Below are positions 16,783-24,212 of a stretch of 35,031 nt of DNA, piece by piece (the stretch's first letter is position 1; each line of letters begins with the position of its first letter). Position numbers and translations under genes: made by a program. Below the pieces are notes generated by a model. That model was not told the DNA's origin. It did no database searches and saw nothing but the letters and a program-made list of their open reading frames with translations. The stretch spans positions 1 to 35,031 of the forward strand of contig JAFSKR010000028.1 of assembly GCA_017448825.1 (NCBI GenBank), in the 5' to 3' direction. This DNA is from Bacteroidaceae bacterium. Its GTDB lineage: Bacteria; Bacteroidota; Bacteroidia; Bacteroidales; Bacteroidaceae.

Positions 16783-17454
16783 ATGGAACGAAAAAGAATA
16801 CTTGTAGTAGATGACGAGTGCGATTTGTGCGAGATACTGCTGTATAATCTTAAGGCAGCAGGGTATGAGGCTGAGGCTGCATACTCTGCCGAAGAGGCCT
16901 TGAAACATGATGTGGCGAAATTCAACCTTCTTCTGCTTGACGTAATGATGGACGGAATGTCAGGTTTCGAGTTGGCAGAACATCTGAAAGCCGATGAAAC
17001 CACAGCGCATATCCCCATCATCTTTCTGACAGCAAAAGACACGGAAAGCGACACGCTGCGCGGCTTTGGATTAGGTGCTGATGACTATGTGACCAAGCCC
17101 TTTTCCGTCCGCGAGGTAGTGGCACGGGTGAAAGCTGTGCTTGCCCGTTCAGAGGCAGGTACAGCCGTGCTTAATTATGAAGGGATGATTGTCGATACAA
17201 GTCGAATGACGGTAACAGTGGAGGGCAGCGACGTGGCACTCACAAAGACAGAGTTTGAACTGCTGCGCCTGTTGCTGAGTCATCGTGGGCAGGTGTTTTC
17301 ACGTCAGCAACTCATCAGCAGTGTTTGGCCACATGATGTGATAGTCAGTGACCGTGCTGTTGATGTCAATATCACCCGTTTACGTAAGAAGATAGGTCAC
17401 TATGGGCAACTGATTGTCAGCCGACAAGGATATGGCTATATGTTTGATGTATGA
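16783..17454 (+). CDS. OmpR/PhoB-family response regulator
   Basis: A 223-aa two-domain regulator. The receiver domain shows acidic Asp 10 and 11, phosphoacceptor Asp 53 in LLLDVMMDG, Thr 83 in FLTAKD and Lys 105 in YVTKPF. The C-terminal winged helix (about 130-223) has LTKTEFELLRLL, VFSRQQLISSVW and DRAVDVNITRLRKKI, ending GYGYMFDV. It resembles Bacteroides RprY. Its stop overlaps the start of the sensor kinase by 4 bases, so the two form one operon. The position right after a phosphate transporter is suggestive of PhoB-like control, but no Pho-box motif was found and this stays an inference. Confidence 0.93.
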   Translation: MERKRILVVDDECDLCEILLYNLKAAGYEAEAAYSAEEALKHDVAKFNLLLLDVMMDGMSGFELAEHLKADETTAHIPIIFLTAKDTESDTLRGFGLGADDYVTKPFSVREVVARVKAVLARSEAGTAVLNYEGMIVDTSRMTVTVEGSDVALTKTEFELLRLLLSHRGQVFSRQQLISSVWPHDVIVSDRAVDVNITRLRKKIGHYGQLIVSRQGYGYMFDV

Positions 17455-18398
17455 AGAAGTTGACAGAAGGTCGTAAAATGTTTATCAGCGTCATGGTGAT
17501 ATTTGCCATCTATGCTGTCATCTTCATACTCTTTGAGGACTACGACCGTGCTTTTCTGCAGCCTTTCGAGGAAGCCAGCGACTGGCACTTGGCACTGTTC
17601 TCACTTGTGGTGATGGCAGGGCTGGCTCTACTGCTACATCGTTATGCTCATCGCATGGATGAGCGCATCAGTCGTGAACAAGCAGAGAAGGAAAATGCCA
17701 TGCGTCGCGAACTGACACAGAACATCGCCCATGAGTTGAAGACTCCTGTGACCAGCATTTTAGGATACACAGACACCATTCTCGACAACCCCGGCATGAG
17801 TAGCGACACCCAACATCAGTTTATTCTCCGCACTAAGGCACAAGCTCACCGACTGACAGCACTCTTGCAGGACATCTCCACCCTCAATCGCATGGATTAT
17901 GCCTCGGAAATGTTGGAGATGGAACGCACAGATGTGTCGCAGATTGTGGCTGACATTGCTGAAGAGACAGCCCTTGCCTTCGCTCAAAAGCAGATGTCTT
18001 TGCATAATTGCCTGCCACAGAACATCATCATTCAGGGCAATCCCTCACTCATCTACAGCATTTTCCGCAATCTCATCAATAACGCCATCAACTATGCTGG
18101 CGAGGGCACCATCGTCAAGATGACCGCAGAACAGCAGAATGGCAGTTGGCACTTTACATTCAAGGACAATGGCGTGGGCATCAATGCGCGCCATCTGCCC
18201 CGTATCTTCGAACGATTCTATCGTATTGACAAAGGTCGTAGCCGTTCCTATGGCGGAACAGGTCTCGGACTCTCCATCGTCAAGAATGCCGTTGTGTTGC
18301 ATGGTGGCACTATCGAGGCACGACACGCAGAGGGAGGAGGCTTACAATTTGACTTCACGTTGAAGCAAATTCTCTATACTCACAAAAGCAAGAAATAG
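17451..18398 (+). CDS. Membrane sensor histidine kinase, partner of the upstream regulator
   Basis: A 315-aa kinase with two membrane segments (residues about 11-28 and 47-63) and a periplasmic loop of only about 18 residues, so sensing may be within the membrane or indirect. The phosphoacceptor is His 94 in NIAHELKTPV. The ATPase domain has the N box in FRNLINNAINYA, a G1 box in DNGVGI, a RIFERFYRIDKG F box and GGTGLGLSIV. No PAS or HAMP domain is evident. Overall architecture is PhoR-like but reduced. It overlaps the response-regulator gene by 4 bases. A hairpin terminator lies about 180 bases downstream. Confidence 0.93.
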   Translation: MKKLTEGRKMFISVMVIFAIYAVIFILFEDYDRAFLQPFEEASDWHLALFSLVVMAGLALLLHRYAHRMDERISREQAEKENAMRRELTQNIAHELKTPVTSILGYTDTILDNPGMSSDTQHQFILRTKAQAHRLTALLQDISTLNRMDYASEMLEMERTDVSQIVADIAEETALAFAQKQMSLHNCLPQNIIIQGNPSLIYSIFRNLINNAINYAGEGTIVKMTAEQQNGSWHFTFKDNGVGINARHLPRIFERFYRIDKGRSRSYGGTGLGLSIVKNAVVLHGGTIEARHAEGGGLQFDFTLKQILYTHKSKK

Positions 18399-18576
18399 AG
18401 AGGTATGTTTGACTGATTTAACGTCAGTTCGACGAAAATTATCTACATAAAATTCATGATAAATTCATAGGCAGTTCTTTTGAATGATTGCAAATATACG
18501 ACTAATTTTTCACGGGACAAGGGTTTGGAGGGAAAAATTTGGCAGGAAAGGAAGGAATGAGGAATTTTTACACACA

Positions 18577-18614
18577 AAAAGGGAGACGAATCGTGGTCGG
18601 TTCATCTCCCTTTT
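18577..18614. terminator. Hairpin terminator after the two-component operon
   Basis: AAAAGGGAGA (18577-18586) pairs with TCTCCCTTTT (18605-18614), extended inward after one mismatch by GAA with TTC, leaving a 10-base loop. A run on the left and T run on the right allow it to work in both directions. Confidence 0.65.
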
Positions 18615-18665
18615 CCTTGTCCGTACACAAAAAATGCCTCTGTAATCCATTTTTTCCTTGTCCGT
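18611..18665 (+). repeat. Direct repeat TTTTCCTTGTCCGT upstream of the DUF4861 gene
   Basis: The 14-mer TTTTCCTTGTCCGT occurs at 18611-18624 and again at 18652-18665, 41 bases apart (close to four helical turns). An inverted, imperfect relative (CACGGGACAAGG) lies at 18511-18522. The second copy abuts the -33 region of the next gene's promoter, so these may be operator sites. No regulator can be named. Confidence 0.5.
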
Positions 18666-18698
18666 TTGCCGTTATTAAGAATAGAATGACTACATTTG
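18665..18698 (+). promoter_or_regulatory. Putative promoter of the DUF4861-FHA genes
   Basis: TACATTTG at 18691-18698 matches TAnnTTTG and lies 42 bases before the ATG; TTTG at 18665-18668 is a -33 candidate but the spacing is 22 bp, slightly long. The rest of the 342-base gap 18399-18740 holds only the terminator and repeat described here. Confidence 0.5.
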
Positions 18699-18740
18699 CA
18701 ATGAGATTGCATATACCTTTTTAACTCAACTGGCTGACTT

Positions 18741-19976
18741 ATGAAGAAGACCTTTATCATTTTGTGGATGTTGCTGGCGGCATCTGTGATGAACGCTGCC
18801 GGGCGTGTGACCCTCACTGTCTCCAACCCCCTTCGCCATGCCCGTGTGGAAATGGTGGAAGTGGATGCCGACCTTGTCAAGAAAAAACTGGACATGGCGG
18901 AAAGCATCATCGTGACCGATGCCGACGGAAAGGAGATTCCTTCGCAACTGACATGGGACGGGAAGCTCATCTTTCGGGCAGGCGTGGGAGAGAAAGGAAA
19001 ATCTGTCTATTATGTTGAAAGAGGAACTCCACAGAAATATGAAGTGAAGGCAAAGGGTCGTCTCTTCACGGAACGGCAGGATGAGTTCGGATGGGAGAAT
19101 GACCGTGTGGCATATCGTGTGTATGGACATGGGGGTGCCGTGGGGTATGACCTTTTCAACAAGAGCACTTCGGAGTTGATGCTCGATGAGTGGTATGCCT
19201 CCGAGCAGAATCAGGAGATGCGTTCGGTGAGCAAGCAGCTTCACGACCGTGGCTATCATGATTTGGCTGACCAAGTGTATAATGCCTTTTGCTATCACAT
19301 TGACCACGGCAAGGGAATGGATTGCTACACTGTGGGGCCTACGCTTGGAGGGGGTGCCAATGCGCTGCTGAATGATGATGGCAGTCTCTTTATGCCTCAG
19401 TGTTACAAGACGTTTGAGATTCTTGACAAAGGACCTTTGCGCTTCACGGTTCGTTTCACTTATCCGGAGCAGGAGTTCAAGGGAGAGAAAGTGACGGAGG
19501 TGCGCACCATCTCGCTTGATGCCGGTAGCCATTTCAATCGTGCAGTTGTGCAGTACCAAGGGATGAAGACACCTGCGAAGATGGCAGCAGGAACTGTTGT
19601 CCACAAGGGCAACCCTACTGCATACGTGCTTTCTTCCGAAAGCGGTTATGTGGGCTATGAAGACTTGGGCGATGCCTCTGTCTATAATGCCAAATACAAG
19701 GAGGAACTGGCCAAGCAAATGGGCAAGATCTACGTTGGACTGCTTTTTCCCCAGAAAGGTGTCCAGACCATCTATCAGCAACGTGAAAACGGCATTGCCA
19801 CGGGTCACATCCTTGCCATCACGACCTACCGTCCCTCCACCTCCTATACCTACTATTTCGGCTCAGGATGGGATAAAAACCCCTCCACGGGGTTTGCTGA
19901 TTTGACGGCATGGGAAGCTTTCCTCAGCAAGGAAGCGGGGGCGGTGAGCAGTCCGCTGAAAGTGAGTGTAAAATAA
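18741..19976 (+). CDS. DUF4861 family secreted protein
   Basis: A 411-aa exported protein: signal peptide MKKTFIILWMLLAASVMNAAG, then the DUF4861 pattern with TVSNPLRHAR, a FTERQDEFGWENDRVAYRVYG segment, CYHIDHGKGMDCYTVGPTLGGG, and a C-terminal YYFGSGWDK. DUF4861 proteins are frequent in Bacteroidetes polysaccharide-utilisation regions and are thought to be carbohydrate-active, but I know of no firmly established reaction to assign. Here there are no other carbohydrate genes next to it. The FHA-like gene begins 9 bases after the stop, so they are probably co-transcribed. The length is normal. Confidence 0.85.
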   Translation: MKKTFIILWMLLAASVMNAAGRVTLTVSNPLRHARVEMVEVDADLVKKKLDMAESIIVTDADGKEIPSQLTWDGKLIFRAGVGEKGKSVYYVERGTPQKYEVKAKGRLFTERQDEFGWENDRVAYRVYGHGGAVGYDLFNKSTSELMLDEWYASEQNQEMRSVSKQLHDRGYHDLADQVYNAFCYHIDHGKGMDCYTVGPTLGGGANALLNDDGSLFMPQCYKTFEILDKGPLRFTVRFTYPEQEFKGEKVTEVRTISLDAGSHFNRAVVQYQGMKTPAKMAAGTVVHKGNPTAYVLSSESGYVGYEDLGDASVYNAKYKEELAKQMGKIYVGLLFPQKGVQTIYQQRENGIATGHILAITTYRPSTSYTYYFGSGWDKNPSTGFADLTAWEAFLSKEAGAVSSPLKVSVK

Positions 19977-19985
19977 TGAATATGG

Positions 19986-20432
19986 ATGACAACGATGAAG
20001 ACATACATAGAAATAGAGGGAAAAATGGTGGACCTGGAGGGTTTGCTTTCGCCAGGAAGGACAATTATCACGTTGGGGAGAAGTGCAGAGGAGGCTTATA
20101 ACCTGATTGCATTGGAGGATGAGAGGGTGGATTTGTTTCAATGCCAGTTTGTGCGTGTTGATGGAGGATGGAAGGTGCAGAACGGGCAATGGAGGACGGA
20201 ATGCCCGAAGGGTATCCGCTCGCGGCTTCAGCACGCTTGCAGCATGTGCATGGGCAGGTGTGTGAACCCACGACCAGCACACCCTATCTACAGTTGGAGG
20301 ATGCCTCAGCAGGATACACTGCTGAATGGGGTGAAGTTGACGAATGAGGGGACGGAACTGAAGGATGGGGATGTGCTCAGTGTGGGCAGTCATCAGTTTT
20401 TCATAAAGAATCGCCCCGTCCCTTGCTCTTGA
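19986..20432 (+). CDS. Stand-alone FHA-domain-like protein
   Basis: A 148-aa cytoplasmic protein that looks like a single diverged forkhead-associated domain: ITLGRSAEEAYNLIALED (residues about 28-45, with the GRS phosphopeptide-binding motif), VDLFQCQFVRVDGGWKVQNG, then TLLNGVKLTNEGTELKDGDVLSVGSHQFFI. The usual SxxH signature after the second strand is not clear (VDLFQCQF in its place), so binding may be altered. A middle loop (about 80-105) is Cys-containing (HACSMCMGRC) and unusual for FHA. An alternative start at 19998 (MKTYIEIEG) is equally plausible. It follows the DUF4861 gene by 9 bases. No Ser/Thr kinase or type VI secretion gene is present in the window to explain it. Confidence 0.65.
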   Translation: MTTMKTYIEIEGKMVDLEGLLSPGRTIITLGRSAEEAYNLIALEDERVDLFQCQFVRVDGGWKVQNGQWRTECPKGIRSRLQHACSMCMGRCVNPRPAHPIYSWRMPQQDTLLNGVKLTNEGTELKDGDVLSVGSHQFFIKNRPVPCS

Positions 20433-20520
20433 CTTGTACTTGAGGTCAAGAGCAGATGGAGATTGGTTCGCCATAGCGACATTTTTAGGTGGGCGGTGTA
20501 ATTTATTGCCAAATTCTTCG

Positions 20521-20528
20521 TACCTTTG
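20521..20528 (+). promoter_or_regulatory. Putative -7 box TACCTTTG for ychF-lgt
   Basis: TACCTTTG lies 41 bases before the ychF ATG. No -33 box at the right spacing was found. Confidence 0.55.
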
Positions 20529-20569
20529 CATCGCTTTTATTAAAGTAGTAATCAGAAAAGAACGGAAAT

Positions 20570-21673
20570 ATGGCATTGAAAGCAGGTATAGTGGGTTTGC
20601 CGAATGTGGGCAAATCAACATTGTTTAATTGTCTGTCGAGTGCAAAGGCGCAGGCAGCGAATTTTCCTTTTTGTACGATTGACGCCCAGTTGGGACAGGT
20701 GAGTGTGCCTGATGAACGACTGACAAAATTGGCTGAACTGGTGCATCCCGGGCGCATCGTGCCGGCAGTGTGTGACATTGTGGACATTGCAGGATTGGTG
20801 AAGGGAGCCAGTCAGGGTGAAGGATTGGGCAACCAGTTCTTGGGTAATATCCGTGAGTGTGATGCCATCATTCATGTGTTGAGGTGTTTCGACAACGGCA
20901 ACATCGTTCATGTGGATGGCTCTGTTGACCCTGTGAGGGATAAGGAAATCATTGATACGGAGTTGCAGTTGAAGGACTTGGAGACCGTGGAGATGCGCTT
21001 GAAAAAGACGGAAAAACTGGCGAATGTGGGGCATGACAAGGATGCCAAGGTGGAGTACGGTCTGCTGTTGCGCTATAAGGAAGCACTGGAGAAAGGACTC
21101 TCAGCTCGCACCGTCACTCCCGAGAATGACGAAGAGGTGCAGGCTGCCAAGAATATGTTCCTGCTCACCACGAAACCTGTGTTGTATGTCTGTAATGTAG
21201 ATGATGCCAGCGCAAAGACAGGTAACGCTTATGTGGAGAGGGTGCGTGAAGCCATCAAGGGAGAAGATGCCCAGCTCATCATCATCAGTGCTCAGACAGA
21301 GGCCGACATCGCTGAGCTGGAAAGTTATGAGGAGAAACAGATGTTCCTCGAAGACATGGGTTTGGAGGAGAGTGGCTGCAACCGTCTCATCAAGGCGATT
21401 TATGCGTTGCTGAACCTTCAGACGTTCATCACGGCTGGCGAGATGGAGGTGAAGGCTTGGACATTCCGCCGAGGCTGGAAAGCGCCTCAGTGTGCGGGTG
21501 TCATCCACACCGACTTTGAGAAAGGCTTCATCCGTGCCGAGGTCATCAAGTATGAGGACTACATCAAATATGGTAGCGAGGCGGCTGTGAGAGAAGCAGG
21601 CAAACTCGGCGTGGAAGGGAAAGACTATGTAGTGCAGGACGGTGACATCATGCACTTCCGATTTAATGTGTAA
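20570..21673 (+). CDS. ychF: YchF/OLA1-family ribosome-associated ATPase
   Basis: A 367-aa Obg-like P-loop NTPase that binds ribosomes and prefers ATP. It has the G1 loop GLPNVGKSTLFNCLSSAKA (residues 8-26), the G3 region DIVDIAGLVKGASQGEGLGNQFL, a coiled-coil insertion with many Leu and Lys (about 125-195), YVCNVDD in the place of the G4 NKxD motif (the change behind ATP preference), and the C-terminal TGS domain with TFITAGEMEVKAWT and AGVIHTDFEKGFIRAEV. Length is standard. It starts behind its own promoter box, and lgt follows 6 bases after the stop. Confidence 0.96.
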   Translation: MALKAGIVGLPNVGKSTLFNCLSSAKAQAANFPFCTIDAQLGQVSVPDERLTKLAELVHPGRIVPAVCDIVDIAGLVKGASQGEGLGNQFLGNIRECDAIIHVLRCFDNGNIVHVDGSVDPVRDKEIIDTELQLKDLETVEMRLKKTEKLANVGHDKDAKVEYGLLLRYKEALEKGLSARTVTPENDEEVQAAKNMFLLTTKPVLYVCNVDDASAKTGNAYVERVREAIKGEDAQLIIISAQTEADIAELESYEEKQMFLEDMGLEESGCNRLIKAIYALLNLQTFITAGEMEVKAWTFRRGWKAPQCAGVIHTDFEKGFIRAEVIKYEDYIKYGSEAAVREAGKLGVEGKDYVVQDGDIMHFRFNV

Positions 21674-21679
21674 GGACTT

Positions 21680-22558
21680 ATGTTGTTTTTCATTGATTGG
21701 CAGCCTTCTGTAGAGGCTTTTTCCATAGGTTCATACAGTGTCCGTTGGTATGGGCTGTTGTGGTGCCTTGGTTTTCTGGTGGCGTATCTTATCGTGCAAC
21801 GGCTTTACAAGCAGCAGAAGATAGCGGACGAGAAGTTTGAGCCCCTGTTTTTCTATTGCTTCTTGGGAGTGATAATAGGAGCACGGTTGGGGCACTGCAT
21901 CTTCTACGAACCCCAATACTACTTGACCAGTTTGACAGGATTCATAGAAATGCTCATACCTTTCCATCTGATGCCTGATGGTAGCTGGAAGTTCACGGGC
22001 TATGAAGGGTTGGCTTCTCATGGCGGCACCATTGGTCTTATCATCGGTATGGCACTCTATTGTCGAAAGACGAAAGTGAAGCCTTGGACGGTGATGGACA
22101 ACGTGGCCATTGCTGTGCCCTCGATGGCAGCCCTCATCCGACTGGGCAACCTGATGAACTCTGAGATTATCGGCAACGTGACAGACGTGTCTTGGGCATT
22201 CATTTTCCATAGCCATGAAGCATTGGTGGATGGCATGGCAGTTCCCCGTCACCCTGCGCAACTTTATGAGGCTTTGGCATACCTTGTGATTTTCGTCGCT
22301 GAGGCTCTGATTTACTGGCGGTGGTACAAGGCACAGGGCATGGAGGAAAAGTCGCCCATAGCGGCAGGAACGGGCTTTTATTTTGGTTTCTGCCTTGCCA
22401 CCATCTTCGTCTTCCGCTTCTTCATCGAGTTTTTGAAGAAAGAGCAGGTGGATTTTGAGCAGGATATGCTCTTGGATATGGGTCAACTCCTCTCCGTCCC
22501 CTTCGTCCTGCTGGGTGTGTGGTGCATGATAAGGGCAAAAAGAAAGGCTGCAAGTTGA
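21680..22558 (+). CDS. lgt: Prolipoprotein diacylglyceryl transferase
   Basis: A 292-aa inner-membrane enzyme that moves diacylglycerol from phosphatidylglycerol to the lipobox Cys of prelipoproteins, the first step in maturing lipoproteins such as the one at 5083-5997. Seven membrane segments can be traced. Signature parts are GARLGHCIFYEPQYY (first conserved Arg), SHGGTIG with the essential His, RLGNLMNSEIIG with the catalytic-region Arg and Asn, and RHPAQLYEAL. It is the second gene after ychF. Its last codons are part of the downstream terminator stem. Confidence 0.96.
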   Translation: MLFFIDWQPSVEAFSIGSYSVRWYGLLWCLGFLVAYLIVQRLYKQQKIADEKFEPLFFYCFLGVIIGARLGHCIFYEPQYYLTSLTGFIEMLIPFHLMPDGSWKFTGYEGLASHGGTIGLIIGMALYCRKTKVKPWTVMDNVAIAVPSMAALIRLGNLMNSEIIGNVTDVSWAFIFHSHEALVDGMAVPRHPAQLYEALAYLVIFVAEALIYWRWYKAQGMEEKSPIAAGTGFYFGFCLATIFVFRFFIEFLKKEQVDFEQDMLLDMGQLLSVPFVLLGVWCMIRAKRKAAS

Positions 22559-22572
22559 TTGCAGCCTTTTTC
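22543..22572 (+). terminator. Intrinsic terminator of ychF-lgt
   Basis: AAAGGCTGCA (22543-22552) pairs with TGCAGCCTTT (22560-22569) around a 7-base loop, followed by TT then CTG. The stem starts inside the last five codons of lgt. Confidence 0.8.
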
Positions 22573-22641
22573 TGTTGTTGTTTGGTTTGTCTTGTTCTTA
22601 CTGTCTTTCCAGTATGTATAGCCAATCCAGCCCTTCTGGTC

Positions 22642-23670
22642 TTATAGTGCCTCCAGCATCCTCTTCAGCACCACTGTAGCGGAAATCTCGCGATTAGCAG
22701 CTTCTGGAATGACGATGGAGGTGGGAGCCTCGATGACATCGTCTGTGACAATCATGTTGCGACGTACGGGGAGGCAGTGCATGAAGAAAGCATGGTTGGT
22801 CATAGCCATCTGACGATCAGAGACAGTCCAATCAGCATAATCATGGTAATCACCCAGCACCTTGCCGTAGTCTTCGGGACGGGTCACTCCAGGGCAGCTC
22901 CAGTTTTTGGCATAGATGAAGTCGGCACCCTCGAAGGCACGCATCTGGTCGTATTCCACTTTGGCATCGCCTACAAACAGGGGGTCAAGCTCGTAGCCTT
23001 CAGGATGGGTAATCACAAAATCCACATCAGCAGCGTTCATCCACTCGGCGAAAGAGTTGGGCACAGCCTGTGGGAGCGCGCGGGGATGTGGTGCCCATGA
23101 GAGCACTACCTTGGGGCGTTTGTTGGGAGTGCGTATGATGGGGTTGCCCCCGAAGAGCGGATTCGGCTCAATGAGGGTCTTGTCCTTGTATTCCTCGATG
23201 GTGATGAGGTCGGCGAAAGCCTGCAGGGGGTGCACGGTGGCACTCTCCATGAAGAAGACGGGGTGGCCGCTGTACTGGATGAACTGCTGGAGTATCTTCT
23301 CTTCATAGTCATCTTTTCTGGACTCAAAGCGGGCGAAGGAGCGCACTCCGATGATGTCGCAGTAGCAGCCCATCACGGGGATGGCTTCGAGCAGGTGCTC
23401 GCTCTTGTCGCTTTCCATGATGACACCACGTTCGGTCTCCAGTTTCCAGGCTCCTTGGTTCACGTCGAGCACGATGACGTTCATGCCGAGGTTGAGGGCA
23501 GCCTTTTGGGTGGAGAGGCGGGTGCGCAGCGAGTTGTTGAAGAAGATGAGCATGGCTGTCTTGTTCTTGCCCAACTCTTGGTATTTGTAGCGGTTTTCCT
23601 TGATGTCGAATGCCTCCTGGAGAGCTTGTTTCAGGTTGCCGATGTCAGATACGTGTTGAAAGATTTTCAT
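22642..23670 (-). CDS. argF': N-succinylornithine carbamoyltransferase (Bacteroidetes ArgF')
   Basis: A 342-aa transcarbamylase of arginine synthesis that in Bacteroides acts on N-succinyl-ornithine with carbamoyl phosphate. The carbamoyl-phosphate loop is FNNSLRTRLS (residues 44-53), then LDVNQGAWKLETERGVIM, GVRSFARF, ATVHPLQAFADL, and HCLPVRRNM near the C-terminus. From memory of the family, the residue equivalent to Bacteroides fragilis position 90 (Pro) decides acetyl versus succinyl use, with Glu giving acetyl; here it is Ser 90 (SDKSEHLL), compatible with succinyl. It is about 24 residues longer than the B. fragilis enzyme because of an insertion after EEYKDK and a smaller one near DYGKVLGDY. 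It follows ybeY by 42 bases with no promoter box, so it probably ends the parE operon. Confidence 0.9.
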   Translation of the reverse strand: MKIFQHVSDIGNLKQALQEAFDIKENRYKYQELGKNKTAMLIFFNNSLRTRLSTQKAALNLGMNVIVLDVNQGAWKLETERGVIMESDKSEHLLEAIPVMGCYCDIIGVRSFARFESRKDDYEEKILQQFIQYSGHPVFFMESATVHPLQAFADLITIEEYKDKTLIEPNPLFGGNPIIRTPNKRPKVVLSWAPHPRALPQAVPNSFAEWMNAADVDFVITHPEGYELDPLFVGDAKVEYDQMRAFEGADFIYAKNWSCPGVTRPEDYGKVLGDYHDYADWTVSDRQMAMTNHAFFMHCLPVRRNMIVTDDVIEAPTSIVIPEAANREISATVVLKRMLEAL

Positions 23671-23712
23671 TGTTGATGGTGTGTGTTGGGGTTAATGGGT
23701 TTAATGGGGGCT

Positions 23713-24153
23713 TTAGCCTTTGTCTCTCAGGGCGAGGGCCTGGTCTTCGGCGGCTTCCATGATTTCACGCTCACCAGGGCCTTTGTCGTTGATGCCGCAG
23801 AGGTGGAGGATGCCGTGGATGATGACGCGGTGCAGTTCTTCGTCGTAGGTGGTGCCTTGTTGCTGGGCGTTGGAGCGCACAGTGTCGAGGCTGATGAAGA
23901 GGTCGCCCGATAAGGTGTCGTGTCTGCCCATCTGGGCTTCATCGTCACAGTAGTCGAAGGTGATAATGTCGGTATAGTAGTCGTGCTGGAGGTACTGCTT
24001 GTTCACCTCCAGTATCTTGTCGTCGTTGCAGAAGATGTAGGCGATGTCCCCCACCCTCTTTCCGTAGGTGGCAGCAACCGCCTTTATCCACGCACTGGTG
24101 TCGCGGCGACGTATTTTGGGCATCTTTACACCGTCTATGTTGTAACTAATCAT
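23713..24153 (-). CDS. ybeY: Endoribonuclease YbeY (rRNA maturation factor)
   Basis: A 146-aa metal-dependent RNase needed for 16S rRNA 3' end maturation and ribosome quality control. It begins MISYNIDGVK, has ITFDYCDDE in the centre and the zinc motif HGILHLCGINDK. His 113 and His 117 fit HGxLH; the third canonical His is replaced by Asp 123, which I recall as common in Bacteroidetes YbeY. The start at 24153 was chosen because the frame extends 57 codons further upstream with a composition unlike the family and running into the S41 protease gene. It lies 59 bases after that gene in the parE-coaD-S41-ybeY-argF' series. Confidence 0.92.
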   Translation of the reverse strand: MISYNIDGVKMPKIRRRDTSAWIKAVAATYGKRVGDIAYIFCNDDKILEVNKQYLQHDYYTDIITFDYCDDEAQMGRHDTLSGDLFISLDTVRSNAQQQGTTYDEELHRVIIHGILHLCGINDKGPGEREIMEAAEDQALALRDKG

Positions 24154-24212
24154 GGGAAGAATGCTTTTGATGGGGTTGAGTAGGGTTTGATAAGCGAGGG
24201 TTGAGGAAAAGG

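Noticed and set aside
16540-18398. A Pho regulon linking the phosphate transporter to the two-component pair
   Set aside because: Adjacency is suggestive, but each has its own promoter, no Pho-box repeat was seen, and the kinase lacks the PAS domain expected of PhoR.
18539-18724. 61-codon open frame between the kinase and DUF4861 genes
   Set aside because: It spans the terminator hairpin and the promoter repeats and has no protein-like features.
18726-19808. Long open frame (360 codons) antisense to the DUF4861 gene
   Set aside because: The plus-strand gene has a signal peptide and clear family motifs; the antisense product has none.
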